In this document: piece by piece, positions 38,265-47,583 of the stretch
How the letters are laid out: each line of letters opens with the position of its first letter
How positions within the stretch are numbered: position 1 is the stretch's first letter
DNA from: AP-15 sp963814805
GTDB lineage: Bacteria > Pseudomonadota > Alphaproteobacteria > ATCC43930 > CGMCC-115725
Assembly: GCA_963814805.1 (NCBI GenBank)
Contig: CAWFER010000007.1
Coordinates: forward strand, 330,600-394,599
Length of the DNA: 64,000 nucleotides
Reading direction: 5' to 3'
Translations under genes and position numbers: made by a program
Notes under the pieces: model-generated
What the model saw: only the letters and a program-made list of their open reading frames with translations
What the model was told of the DNA's origin: nothing
Database searches by the model: none

Positions 38265-39122
38265 CTACCCCGCGCCGAGGCCGAGCAGCCGGCGCGCCAG
38301 GATCAGGTGCGGGCGGTCGATCATCTTGCCGTCGAGCGCGATGGCGCCGGCATCCGGGTTTTCAGCGAACAGGGCCACGACCTGGCGCGCCCAGGCGAGC
38401 CCCTCATGGCTGACGGAGAATGCGTCGTTGATCGTCGCAATCTGCGCCGGGTGGATCGCCATCTTGGCGGCGAAGCCCGAACGCCGCGCTGCCGCAGCTT
38501 CGGCGGCGAGCCCGGCCTCGTCCTTAAAATCGGTATAGATCGTGTCGATCGCCATGACCCCGGCCGCGGCCGCCGCCAACAGGCACAGCGAGCGGGCGAG
38601 CCGGTAAACATCGTCATAGCGGCCGTCGGCGCGGCGGTTGTCGCCGCCGATGCACGACGCCAGATCCTCGGCCCCCCAGGTGATCCCGGCAAGCCGGCGC
38701 GACGCTCCGGCATAGTTGCCGAGCGCGAACATCGCCGCCGGCGTCTCGGTGGCGATCGCGATCACCCGGATGGCGTCCGGCGGCAGCGCCGCGGCGGCCT
38801 CGAAGGCCGACAGGTAGTGATCGAGCGTGCGCAGATCGTCGGGCACGCATTTCGGCAGCAAGATGCCGTCGGGCTTGCCGGGCACGGTGAGGGCGAGATC
38901 GTCGAGTGCGGCGCCGCTCGCCAGCGGGTTGATCCGCACCCAGCGGCGAAACCCGGCGGCGCCGGTCGCCTCGAGGAAACGGCGCGCCCGGCTCCGCGCC
39001 GTCGGCCGGTTTGCCGCCACTACGGAATCCTCGAGGTCGAGGATCAGCGCGTCGGCGCCCGATTCGGGGGCGCGGGCGAGCTTGCGCTCGCTATCGGCCG
39101 GAACAAACAGAAAGGAGCGCAT
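38265..39122 (-). CDS. HpcH/HpaI aldolase, CitE-like CoA-ester lyase
   Basis: The 285-residue TIM-barrel lyase starts MRSFLFVPADSERKLARAPE. It contains ADALILDLEDSVVAANRPTA (phosphate/metal region), RWVRINPLASG, DGILLPKCV, VIAIATETPAAMFALGNYAG (catalytic Glu) and LAGITWGAEDLASCIGGDNR. Members cleave malyl-CoA, methylmalyl-CoA or citramalyl-CoA. The gene is two bases from a MaoC-type hydratase on the same strand, the usual pairing of mesaconyl-CoA hydratase with malyl/citramalyl-CoA lyase, so it likely acts on a C4-C5 CoA ester. Confidence 0.9.
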   Translation of the reverse strand: MRSFLFVPADSERKLARAPESGADALILDLEDSVVAANRPTARSRARRFLEATGAAGFRRWVRINPLASGAALDDLALTVPGKPDGILLPKCVPDDLRTLDHYLSAFEAAAALPPDAIRVIAIATETPAAMFALGNYAGASRRLAGITWGAEDLASCIGGDNRRADGRYDDVYRLARSLCLLAAAAAGVMAIDTIYTDFKDEAGLAAEAAAARRSGFAAKMAIHPAQIATINDAFSVSHEGLAWARQVVALFAENPDAGAIALDGKMIDRPHLILARRLLGLGAG

Positions 39123-39123
39123 C

Positions 39124-39591
39124 TTACGTCTCCGTCTCAGCCGGGGACCGGCATTTCATCAGACCGGCGCGGCGGCAGATCGCCACCGTCTCCCCGCGCT
39201 GATTGATGCCCTGATGCTCAAACTCGACGATGCCGGCGTCGGCGCGCGAGCGGCTGCGGCGTTTGGATTGCACGATCGTGCGCGCCCGCAAGGTATCGCC
39301 GTGAAACACCGGCGCTGGAAAGCGGATTTCGGTCATGCCGAGATTGGCGATCGTAGTGCCGAGGGTCGTCTCGCCGACACTGATCCCGATCACCAGGCCG
39401 AGCGTAAAGAGGCTGTTGACCAGTCGCTGGCCGAACTCGGTCTTGGCGGCGAATTCCGCGTCGAGATGAAGCGGTTGCGGGTTCATCGTCAGGGCGCTGA
39501 ACAGCACGTTGTCCATCTCGGTAACGGTGCGGCTGATCGCGTGCTCGAAGACCTGTCCCGCTTCGAACTCCTCGAAATACAACCCCGTCAT
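39124..39591 (-). CDS. MaoC-family hot-dog dehydratase/hydratase
   Basis: The 155-residue protein starts MTGLYFEEFEAGQVFEHAIS, the chosen start following GGGAGGAACC. Its motif block FSALTMNPQPLHLDAEFAAK carries the MaoC Asp/His-type active-site region; MTEIRFPAPVFHGDTLRART follows. It is similar in layout to mesaconyl-CoA hydratase. It forms a two-gene operon with the CitE-like lyase; together they could hydrate an unsaturated acyl-CoA and split the product. Confidence 0.88.
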   Translation of the reverse strand: MTGLYFEEFEAGQVFEHAISRTVTEMDNVLFSALTMNPQPLHLDAEFAAKTEFGQRLVNSLFTLGLVIGISVGETTLGTTIANLGMTEIRFPAPVFHGDTLRARTIVQSKRRSRSRADAGIVEFEHQGINQRGETVAICRRAGLMKCRSPAETET

Positions 39592-39834
39592 GGTTCCTCC
39601 CTGCCGCCATTCGGTCACGGTTCGAGCGGCATCGCCGGACCCAGGCTGACCTCGCTGCGTTGGTCAGTCAACGCGATCCTGAGGGCCTCGTCGCAGCTGA
39701 TGGCGGCCGGCGGTTTGTCAAGATATTACGGCAGCGGCAATTCCGCTCGACCGGCGACCACGAAGAACCTAGCATGCCGCCGCGCCGAAAGGGTATCGCT
39801 CCGCTTGTGTGACAACAGAAACCCGGGTGGGGGA

Positions 39835-40449
39835 ATGGAGATTGATCGACTGATTATGGAGCACGGCGCCTGGTTTTACCTGATCGCGTTCATCTGGACA
39901 TTTCTGGAAGGCGAGACGATCGTGCTTTTCGCCGGTTTTGCTGCGGCGCAGGGTCTGCTCGACCCGTTTTTGCTGCTGGTGGCGACCGCCCTCGGCAGCT
40001 TTGCCGGAGACCAGAGCTGCTTTTGGATCGGTCGTCATTTCGGCGCCAGATTGCTCGCCCGCTTCCCCCGCTGGCGGACCGGCGTCGAGGCGGCGCTGCG
40101 CTGGCTGGAGCGCTATAATACCGGTTTCATCCTGTCGTTTCGCTTTATCTACGGGGTGCGCAACTTCTCGTCCTTCGCGATGGGAATGAGCGCGATTCGC
40201 GGGAGGCGTTTTCTGGCGCTGAATTTTCTCGCCGCGGCGGTGTGGGCGGCTGGCTTTATCGCGGTCGGCTATTTTCTCGGCCACGCGTTTCGCGCGGTGC
40301 TCGGCGATCTGGCGCGCTCTTTCAGTTTGGTGATGCTGGGTGCGTTTGTCGCCATCGCCTGCGGCGTCAAGCTGGCGCACCGGATGCAGCGGCGGCGTCA
40401 GCTCCGAGCCCCGCCAGGCGCCAAGATCGCCGCCCCGCCATCCCGGTAG
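39835..40449 (+). CDS. DedA-family membrane protein
   Basis: The 204-residue protein has the DedA/SNARE-associated re-entrant fold: IAFIWTFLEGETIVLFAGFA carries the conserved EGE, SFAGDQSCFWIGRHFGARLL follows, and the arginine region is FRFIYGVRNFSSFAMG. Five or so hydrophobic segments occur. DedA proteins are proton-dependent lipid carriers, some recycling undecaprenyl phosphate or phosphatidylethanolamine. ATG 39835 follows GGGTGGGGGA. It converges on the DUF62 gene. Confidence 0.92.
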   Translation: MEIDRLIMEHGAWFYLIAFIWTFLEGETIVLFAGFAAAQGLLDPFLLLVATALGSFAGDQSCFWIGRHFGARLLARFPRWRTGVEAALRWLERYNTGFILSFRFIYGVRNFSSFAMGMSAIRGRRFLALNFLAAAVWAAGFIAVGYFLGHAFRAVLGDLARSFSLVMLGAFVAIACGVKLAHRMQRRRQLRAPPGAKIAAPPSR

Positions 40450-40466
40450 CTCGGCGCGGCGGCCCA

Positions 40467-41195
40467 TCAGGGCAGCATTTCGACCGGAGTTCCGACCGCC
40501 AAGTCCAACACGCTGTCGGCGCGGCCGGCATTGACCGCGATCTCGGCGAGCCCGTTCGCGTTCTCGTACCAGAAGGCCGCGCCCGACGGAACGTCGGAGA
40601 AGGTCCGGGCGCGCGCCACGACCCGCCCGCCGACGGCGAGCCGCGCCTTTGCGGGCAGGCCTGCCGCGCGCGACCCGGTCATGGCGTTGCCGTAGCGGTC
40701 GATATAGACGATTTCGGGCAAGTCGTCGGGCCAATCACAATAGCGGCGGATCTGCACCGGCCGCAGAGCCGCCGCAGCGGGGTCGCCGCAGGCCAGCCGC
40801 GCCGCCACCGGGGCGAACAGGTCGCGGCCGTGAAAGCTCGCCGACAGCCGGTCGGGGCGCCATGCGATCTCCGAGGCGGCGGCGCTTTTGGCCCGGCGCC
40901 AGACGAGCTCGAACAAGCCATTGTCCGGACCGACATAAAGGCGCGCGTCGGCCTCGATGACCAGCGCCGCGCGAGAGCCGCCGACCCCGGGATCGACGAC
41001 CGCCAGCAGCACGCTCCCGGGCGGGAACCATGGCCCGTAGGCAGCCAGCAGATATGCCGCGGGTTGGGGCCGTCCCGCCGGCAGATCGGCGAACAGGTCG
41101 ACGACTGGAACCCCCGGCGCGAGCTGGTGCAGCACCGCCTTAACTTGGCCGGCATAGGGTCCGCAAAGGCCAAAATCAGTGAACAGCACGATCAT
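40467..41195 (-). CDS. SAM hydroxide adenosyltransferase (DUF62 family)
   Basis: The 242-residue protein has the DUF62 motif set: MIVLFTDFGLCGPYAGQVKA with the SAM-binding Asp, VVDPGVGGSRAALVIEA, YVGPDNGLFELV, SFHGRDLFAPVAARL and YIDRYGNAMTGS. The DUF62 triad Asp-Arg-His type enzymes hydrolyse S-adenosylmethionine to adenosine and methionine; halogenases of the family have different loops. No halogen-site evidence is seen. Short for the family but complete. Confidence 0.9.
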   Translation of the reverse strand: MIVLFTDFGLCGPYAGQVKAVLHQLAPGVPVVDLFADLPAGRPQPAAYLLAAYGPWFPPGSVLLAVVDPGVGGSRAALVIEADARLYVGPDNGLFELVWRRAKSAAASEIAWRPDRLSASFHGRDLFAPVAARLACGDPAAAALRPVQIRRYCDWPDDLPEIVYIDRYGNAMTGSRAAGLPAKARLAVGGRVVARARTFSDVPSGAAFWYENANGLAEIAVNAGRADSVLDLAVGTPVEMLP

Positions 41196-41331
41196 CGGCC
41201 GCCCCTCAAATGATTTGCTGAAGATAAGCGCGTTGCAGAATAATCACCCCGGCTTTCTGCCCGATTCTCCGAGGACGCTGCCGCCGACCTCCAGGGTCAG
41301 GGACGCCAAATCAATCAAAAGTTGGAAACGG

Positions 41332-41345
41332 GCGTAGCGCTACGC
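41332..41345. repeat. 14-bp perfect palindrome upstream of an exported-protein gene
   Basis: GCGTAGCGCTACGC reads the same on both strands, 117 bases before the start at 41463 and 136 bases upstream of the DUF62 start. It could be an operator between divergent genes, but nothing identifies a regulator. Confidence 0.35.
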
Positions 41346-41462
41346 TGCTAACGCGCGCTTGGCTTGCTGCCGATTGTTCGACGGCGAAACGTGGTTTCTC
41401 TTGAACCCGCGCGCGGGGTGCGTATGCTGCGTCGTTCGCAGGGGGAATATTGGGGGAATGCG

Positions 41463-41918
41463 ATGAGAAAAGCCGTCCTGGCCGCGATTGTGGCTGTGGC
41501 GTCGGTTCAGGGTGCGTCGGCCGCCGACAGAGGCTGCTATTCGCCGGTCGATATGGAGGCGGAGCAGGCGATCGTCTTCCAGACCAATCTGATGGTCATC
41601 AGCTCGGCCTGCCGTGACGAGGTCTACGGCGAGTTCCGGGCCCGCAACAGCAGCGCGATCATTCGCTACCAGCACATCATGATCGCCCATTTCCGCCGTG
41701 AGGGCGCGCGCAACGCGCAGAATGAATTCGACTCCTGGAACACCAGCCTCGCCAACGAGATCGCCCTGAAGCAAGACGCCGAGCCGACCGTCGAGGTGTG
41801 TCAGAAGGCAGCCGCCCTCGAGAAGATGGCCAGCACCCTCGACCCGAGAGGTTTGCACGAATACGCCGTCGCCCAAGCGGCGAGCGCCACCGATCCACGC
41901 CAGAGGTGCGCCCGGTAG
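41463..41918 (+). CDS. Exported protein of unknown function
   Basis: The 151-residue product has a signal peptide (MRKAVLAAIVAVASVQGASA, cleaved before ADRGC). The mature part has four cysteines (GCYSPVDME, SSACRDEVYGEF, VEVCQKAAALEKM, RQRCAR) and is mainly helical with IIRYQHIMIAHFRREGARNA. Presumably periplasmic with two disulfides. I do not recognise the family with certainty. It stands alone, convergent with the MFS gene. Confidence 0.75.
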   Translation: MRKAVLAAIVAVASVQGASAADRGCYSPVDMEAEQAIVFQTNLMVISSACRDEVYGEFRARNSSAIIRYQHIMIAHFRREGARNAQNEFDSWNTSLANEIALKQDAEPTVEVCQKAAALEKMASTLDPRGLHEYAVAQAASATDPRQRCAR

Positions 41919-41939
41919 CGCCCGCTCCGGACGCCCCGT

Positions 41940-43140
41940 CTATCGCGCAAGGCCGCGCTGCAGCCGTAGGGCGCCGAGCAGACCGGCGGCCGACAGAGCC
42001 GCCATGAACAGATAGGCGTGCCCGCCGAAGGCCGCATAGAGCCCGCCCGCCGCGATCATCACCAGGCCGCCGCCGGCGCCCGATGAGATCGCGGCGTAGA
42101 GGGTCTGCGCGCTGGCCGCCGCCGCGGGTGGAACGCTGCGCGACAGGAAATGCATGGCGCCGAGATAGCTCGCCCCAAAGGTCAGGGCGTGCAGCAATTG
42201 CAGCGCGGATACCGCCCAGAGCGAGACTACCAGCCCGGCAAGGCTCCAGCGGACGATCCCGGCAAAGCCGCCAAGGGCCATCAGTCCGACCGGCCCCAAT
42301 CGCCGCAAAAGGCGCCTTCCCTGCCAGAACAGCAGGATTTCGGCGACCACGCCCTCAGCCCACAGCCAGCCGATCGTCGTCTGCGAAAAGCCGAGCGAGC
42401 GCCAGTAGAGCGAGCCAAACCCGTAATACACCTGATGGCTCGCCTGCAACGCCGAGGCGGTGGCGACAAACATCCAGAATCGGCGGTCGCCGATAACTTG
42501 ACGCATTCCGGGCTGGCGCATTCCGGCGCCGCGCACCCGCAACAGCGCAGCGCCCCGGCGCGGAGCATCTGACGACGGCAGCGCCCGGCAGGCCAGCAGT
42601 CAGCACCGCCGAAGCGCCGAGCACCAGCGGCAAGACCGGCTCGCCCGAGGCATGGGCGAGGAAGAGGCCGGCGCCGAGCGAGGCAACAATGAAGCTGACC
42701 GAGCCCCATACCCGCACCCGTCCGTAATCAAGCCCCTCGCTGCGCGACAGCGCCATGCTGATGGTGTCGCCGAGCGGCATCAGCGCCGATTGCGCGGTCA
42801 GCGCCACGAGGTTGAGCGACAACAGCGGCCAGAACCCGGCGGCTGGCCACAATGCGATGTAGGCGACAAGCGCGGTGGCGGCGAGCACGCCCATCACCCG
42901 CCGCCGGCCGAACCGGTCGGCGAGCGCGCCGATTGCCGGCATCGCCACGAGCTTTGCCCAGATCGCCGCGGCGAACACGGCGCCGATCTCCTTAGCGTCG
43001 AGGCCGCGCGCGGCGAGCCAGACCGGCCAGAACGGCAGCTGCGCGCCGGTCACCAGAAACGCCGCCGCGTAGAACGCCGAAAGGCGCGCCGCCGGGCGCG
43101 AAAACGCGGCGGTCGCCATTAGCCGGCGTCGACGGGGCAT
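41940..43140 (-). pseudogene. MFS transporter (MFS_1-like / nucleoside-permease type), one apparent frameshift
   Basis: Joined length is about 399 residues with 12 predicted helices. The first half begins MPRRRRLMATAAFSRPAARL and includes LPFWPVWLAARGLDAKEIGA and ALADRFGRRRVMGVLAATAL (MFS motif A). The second half starts near 42560 and includes RRFWMFVATASALQASHQVY and GFGSLYWRSLGFSQTTIGWL. The frame changes near 42593, where one G must be dropped to read a charged loop (ALPSSDAPRRGAALLRVRG). Related carriers include the PPP-type MFS_1_like family. Substrate unknown. It is divergent from terC with 27 bases between starts. Confidence 0.82.
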
Positions 43141-43167
43141 CTCGACCTTGGAACTAGCAATGCTTAT

Positions 43168-43827
43168 GTGGCGAAGGTGCTGATCGAGGTTAATCAACTC
43201 GGCGCACTGTTGTCGGTGGTCATCATCGACGTGGTGCTCGCGGGCGACAACGCGATCGTGGTCGGGATGGCGGCGTCTGGGCTGCCGGTCGAGCAGCGCC
43301 GGCGGGCGATCATGCTCGGCATCGCCGCCGCCACGGTGCTGCGCATCCTGTTCGCCTACTTTGCCGCCCGGCTTCTCGTGATCATCGGACTGACCCTGGC
43401 CGGCGGGGTGCTGCTGCTGTGGGTTTCATGGAAGATGTACCGCGAGCTGCGCCAAGCGCGGGCGGCCGGGCAGCTCGCGGCGGCGGCGGAGCCGTGCCGG
43501 GGCGAGGTCCGGCCGAAGAGCGCCACCCAGGCGCTGGTGCGAATCGTGCTGGCCGACGTCTCGATGTCGCTCGACAACGTGCTCGCCGTGGCCGGAACCG
43601 CGCGCGACCATTTCTGGGTGCTGGCGTTCGGCCTCGTCCTCTCGGTAGCGCTGACCGGCATCGCCTCGAATTACATCGCGCGCCTGCTCGAACGGCATTT
43701 CTGGATTTCGTGGGTCGGGCTCGGCATCATCACCTTTGTCGCGCTGCGGATGATCTGGGAAGGCTCGACCGAAGTCGTCCAGCAGAGTTCCGCCGTCGGC
43801 CTGCCGGGGCTGAACGCGCTGCTGTGA
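43168..43827 (+). CDS. TerC/YjbE-family integral membrane protein
   Basis: The 219-residue polytopic protein starts GTG at 43168. Two acidic intramembrane motifs, VVIIDVVLAGDNAIVVGMAA and VLADVSMSLDNVLAVAGTAR, are the hallmark of TerC proteins, which are implicated in manganese export and metal loading of secreted proteins, or in tellurium resistance. Seven membrane segments are expected. A glutamine/serine-rich short tail ends it. It shares a very short divergent promoter region with the MFS gene. Confidence 0.92.
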   Translation: MAKVLIEVNQLGALLSVVIIDVVLAGDNAIVVGMAASGLPVEQRRRAIMLGIAAATVLRILFAYFAARLLVIIGLTLAGGVLLLWVSWKMYRELRQARAAGQLAAAAEPCRGEVRPKSATQALVRIVLADVSMSLDNVLAVAGTARDHFWVLAFGLVLSVALTGIASNYIARLLERHFWISWVGLGIITFVALRMIWEGSTEVVQQSSAVGLPGLNALL

Positions 43828-43861
43828 GGAAGGCCCAGCCCCCGGCAGCGGCCGGCGACGG

Positions 43862-43959
43862 TTAGAGCGCCAATTCCCAGGTCTCCCCGACCTGCTCATG
43901 GCCAAAGCTGCAATGCGGCTGCGCCTCGATCAGCGGGTCGCTCGATCTTGCCCGGTTGG
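43862..43959 (-). other. Short C-terminal coding remnant, unidentified
   Basis: The minus strand reads FIQPGKIE, then, after one skipped base, DPLIEAQPHCSFGHEQVGET and WELAL to a TAA at 43862-43864. The codon use looks coding and the end is well formed, but the N-terminal part is absent and I cannot place the family. Confidence 0.25.
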
Positions 43960-44010
43960 ATGAACCCTTCCGCCGATCAACTCTCGGCGCGGTCGAGCCC
44001 TCAGCCGCCG

Positions 44011-44288
44011 TCAGTGGCCGTAATTGGAGCCCGAGGGGCTGTCGCCGCTCGATCCGCTGTCATGCTGCTGCTGGATGGCCCGCTGCTCGCGCGCATGCTT
44101 CGTCGCCATGTGGTGGCCGATCGCGCATCCGCCCAAGGCCCCGAGCACCGCGTGATGGCCTGCATAATGACCGGCGACGCCGCCGACCATGGCACCCTTT
44201 ATGCAGCCCTTGGCCTGGGCCGGCGGGGCCAGGCCAAACCGGCTGCGAGCAGAACGGCAAAACCGGCCGATAGCATCATGATCTTCAT
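44011..44288 (-). pseudogene. Small glycine-zipper exported protein, one apparent frameshift
   Basis: ATG 44288 opens a signal peptide (MKIMMLSAGFAVLLAAGLA). A single lost base near 44235 then separates it from the mature part APPAQAKGCIKGAMVGGVAG, HYAGHHAVLGALGGCAIGHH and a polar tail with QQQHDSGSSGDSPSGSNYGH. The GxxxG-type helix is a glycine zipper as in small outer-membrane or periplasmic lipoproteins. This break behaves as a deletion in a CCC run, unlike the usual insertions in this window. Confidence 0.7.
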
Positions 44289-44454
44289 CTGAGCCTCCTC
44301 AATCTGGTCTGATTGCGCCTTGGCGACAACACGCGCCAGCGGCGCAGGTTCAATTTTCAGTTTCGTCGGCATCCGGCCCCGAGAATGGCGCGTTGCGATC
44401 GAGGCGCCTCGTGACTACCTTATGCAGCTTGGGCTGCCGCCCGCGGAAACAACC

Positions 44455-45700
<1,246 letters not shown>

Positions 45701-45708
<8 letters not shown>

Positions 45709-46903
45709 GGAGGCGGCGGGGGCGGCGTCGCTGCTGAGCGCCGCGGCGGTGCGCGAGCGCTGCCAGATCGTTTTCGCTGCGGCCGAACGTGGCGAAACCC
45801 GGCATTTCCGCCTCGATTGCGGCCGTCTCAATATGGCTGCCGAGCGGGTCGCCACGGTGACCCGCCAGCGCTACCCCGATCTCGCCGTCCCCTATCACAG
45901 CCGCTGGCGGCATTTTTCGGCGGCGGGCATCGACCGTGGCGCGCTGGTGGCGCCTGGCGCGGATCCGTCTGAGCGGGCGCGGGCGCAAATCGAACTTGCT
46001 GTCGTCTCGGTCCTACTCGACGCCGGAGCGGGTCGAGGGTGGCGCTTTCGTGAAGCTGAGACCGACCAGGCGCTGTCCCGCTCCGAGGGTCTGGCGGTGG
46101 CCAGCCTTCGCGCCATGCAGCGGGGGCTGTTTTCCGCCGACCCGGGCGATCCGTGGCGCGCCGATGCCAAGGCGCTGGCGCGGATCACGCCGCAGCGCTT
46201 GGCCGGTGCGTTCCAGCATGGTCCAGGAAACCAGCTGCTTGGGCTCGACGCTCGCGCCGCGCTGCTGCGCCGATTGGGCGAGGTCTGCGCTGCCGATCCG
46301 GCAAGGTTCGGGACGGCGGCCCGTCCCGGATATCTCTACGATTATTGGCGGGCGCGCGGTGGACCGCTCCCAGCCGCCGAAATCCTGCGCACCCTGCTTG
46401 ATGCGCTTGGGCCGATCTGGCCTGGCCGGATCAGCCTCGAGGGCGCGCCGCTCGGCGATTGCGGCCGGCACGCCGCGGTTCCGGGCGACGGCCTGGTGCC
46501 GTTTCACAAGCTCTCGCAATGGCTCGCCTACTCGCTGGTCGAGCCACTCGCGGCCGCGGGCGTGAAGGTCGACGGGCTCGACGGGCTGACCGGCCTCGCC
46601 GAATACAGAAATGGCGGCCTGTTTCTCGATTGCGGCGTGATTGACCCGCGCGATCCCGCCCTCCTGCAGGTTCCCCTCGATGCGCTGAGCGAGCCGGTCG
46701 TCGAGTGGCGGGCCCTGACCGTCGCATTGCTCGATCGCCTGGCGCCGCTGGTGCGCGCGCGACTCGGCAAGGGCGAGCGCGATTTCCCGCTCGCCTGCGT
46801 GCTCGAGGGCGGCAGCTGGGCCGCCGGGCGCGAGATCGCCTTCGAGCGCCGGCCGGACGGCGGCGCGCCCTTAAAAATAGTCAGCGACGGGACCTTGTTC
46901 TAG
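45701..46903 (+). CDS. DUF1688 protein, URC4/urg3 family (uracil catabolism)
   Basis: The 400-residue protein starts at GTG 45701 inside the end of the previous gene. Characteristic blocks are AAERGETRHFRLDCGRLNMA, VPYHSRWRHFSAAGIDR, GLVPFHKLSQWLAYSLVEPL and LAEYRNGGLFLDCGVIDP. DUF1688 proteins have no solved reaction that I can cite, but in Lachancea kluyveri URC4 is required for growth on uracil. No signal or membrane segment, so it is cytoplasmic. Tight overlap with the cyclohydrolase homologue and 11 bases to upp indicate a single transcript. Confidence 0.9.
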
Positions 46904-46914
46904 GAGCATTTCCG

Positions 46915-47556
46915 ATGCAGCAGCAACGAGCGGGGTTGACCGTCGTCGACCACCCGCTGGTCCAGCACAAATTGTCCTTGATGCGTGACCGCGACACCTC
47001 GACCGCCGAGTTCCGCCGGCTGCTGCGCGAGATCAGCCTGCTGTTAGCCTATGAGGCGACCCGCGAACTGCCGCTCGAGCCGGCCGAGATCGATACTCCG
47101 CTCGAACGCGGGACGTTTCCGCGGCTGGCCGGCAAAAAGCTCTGCCTGGTGTCGATCCTGCGCGCCGGCAATGGCATTCTCGACGGCATGCTCGACCTCT
47201 TGCCGTCGGCGCGGGTCGGCCATATCGGCATCTACCGCGAACCGCACACCCTACAGGCGATCGAGTATTATCTGAAACTGCCGGACGATCTGGCCGAGCG
47301 CGACGCGATCCTGGTCGATCCGATGCTGGCCACCGGCAATTCGGCGGTGGCGGCGGTCTCCCGCCTGGTCGAACTGAGGGCGCGCTCGATCAAGATCGTC
47401 TGTCTGGTCGCCGCACCCGAAGGGATCGACAAGGTTTTGGGAGTTTTCCCGCAGGTGCCGATCGTCGCCGCGGCGCTCGACCGCTGCCTCGACAGCCATG
47501 GCTACATCCTGCCCGGCCTCGGCGACGCCGGCGACCGTCTCTATGGGACCAAGTAG
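46915..47556 (+). CDS. upp: Uracil phosphoribosyltransferase
   Basis: The 213-residue enzyme converts uracil and PRPP to UMP. Family blocks are VVDHPLVQHKLSLMRDRDTS at the N-terminus, CLVSILRAGNGILDGMLDLL, the PRPP-binding loop AILVDPMLATGNSAVAAVSR and the C-terminal uracil-binding LDSHGYILPGLGDAGDRLYG. ATG 46915 follows AGGAGC. As the last gene of the operon with URC1-like and URC4-like proteins, it likely feeds uracil into the catabolic branch as well as salvage; in yeast UMP-forming activity is part of the same route. Confidence 0.96.
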   Translation: MQQQRAGLTVVDHPLVQHKLSLMRDRDTSTAEFRRLLREISLLLAYEATRELPLEPAEIDTPLERGTFPRLAGKKLCLVSILRAGNGILDGMLDLLPSARVGHIGIYREPHTLQAIEYYLKLPDDLAERDAILVDPMLATGNSAVAAVSRLVELRARSIKIVCLVAAPEGIDKVLGVFPQVPIVAAALDRCLDSHGYILPGLGDAGDRLYGTK

Positions 47557-47583
47557 CCGGCCGTTCGGGACAAAGTCGTGGGG

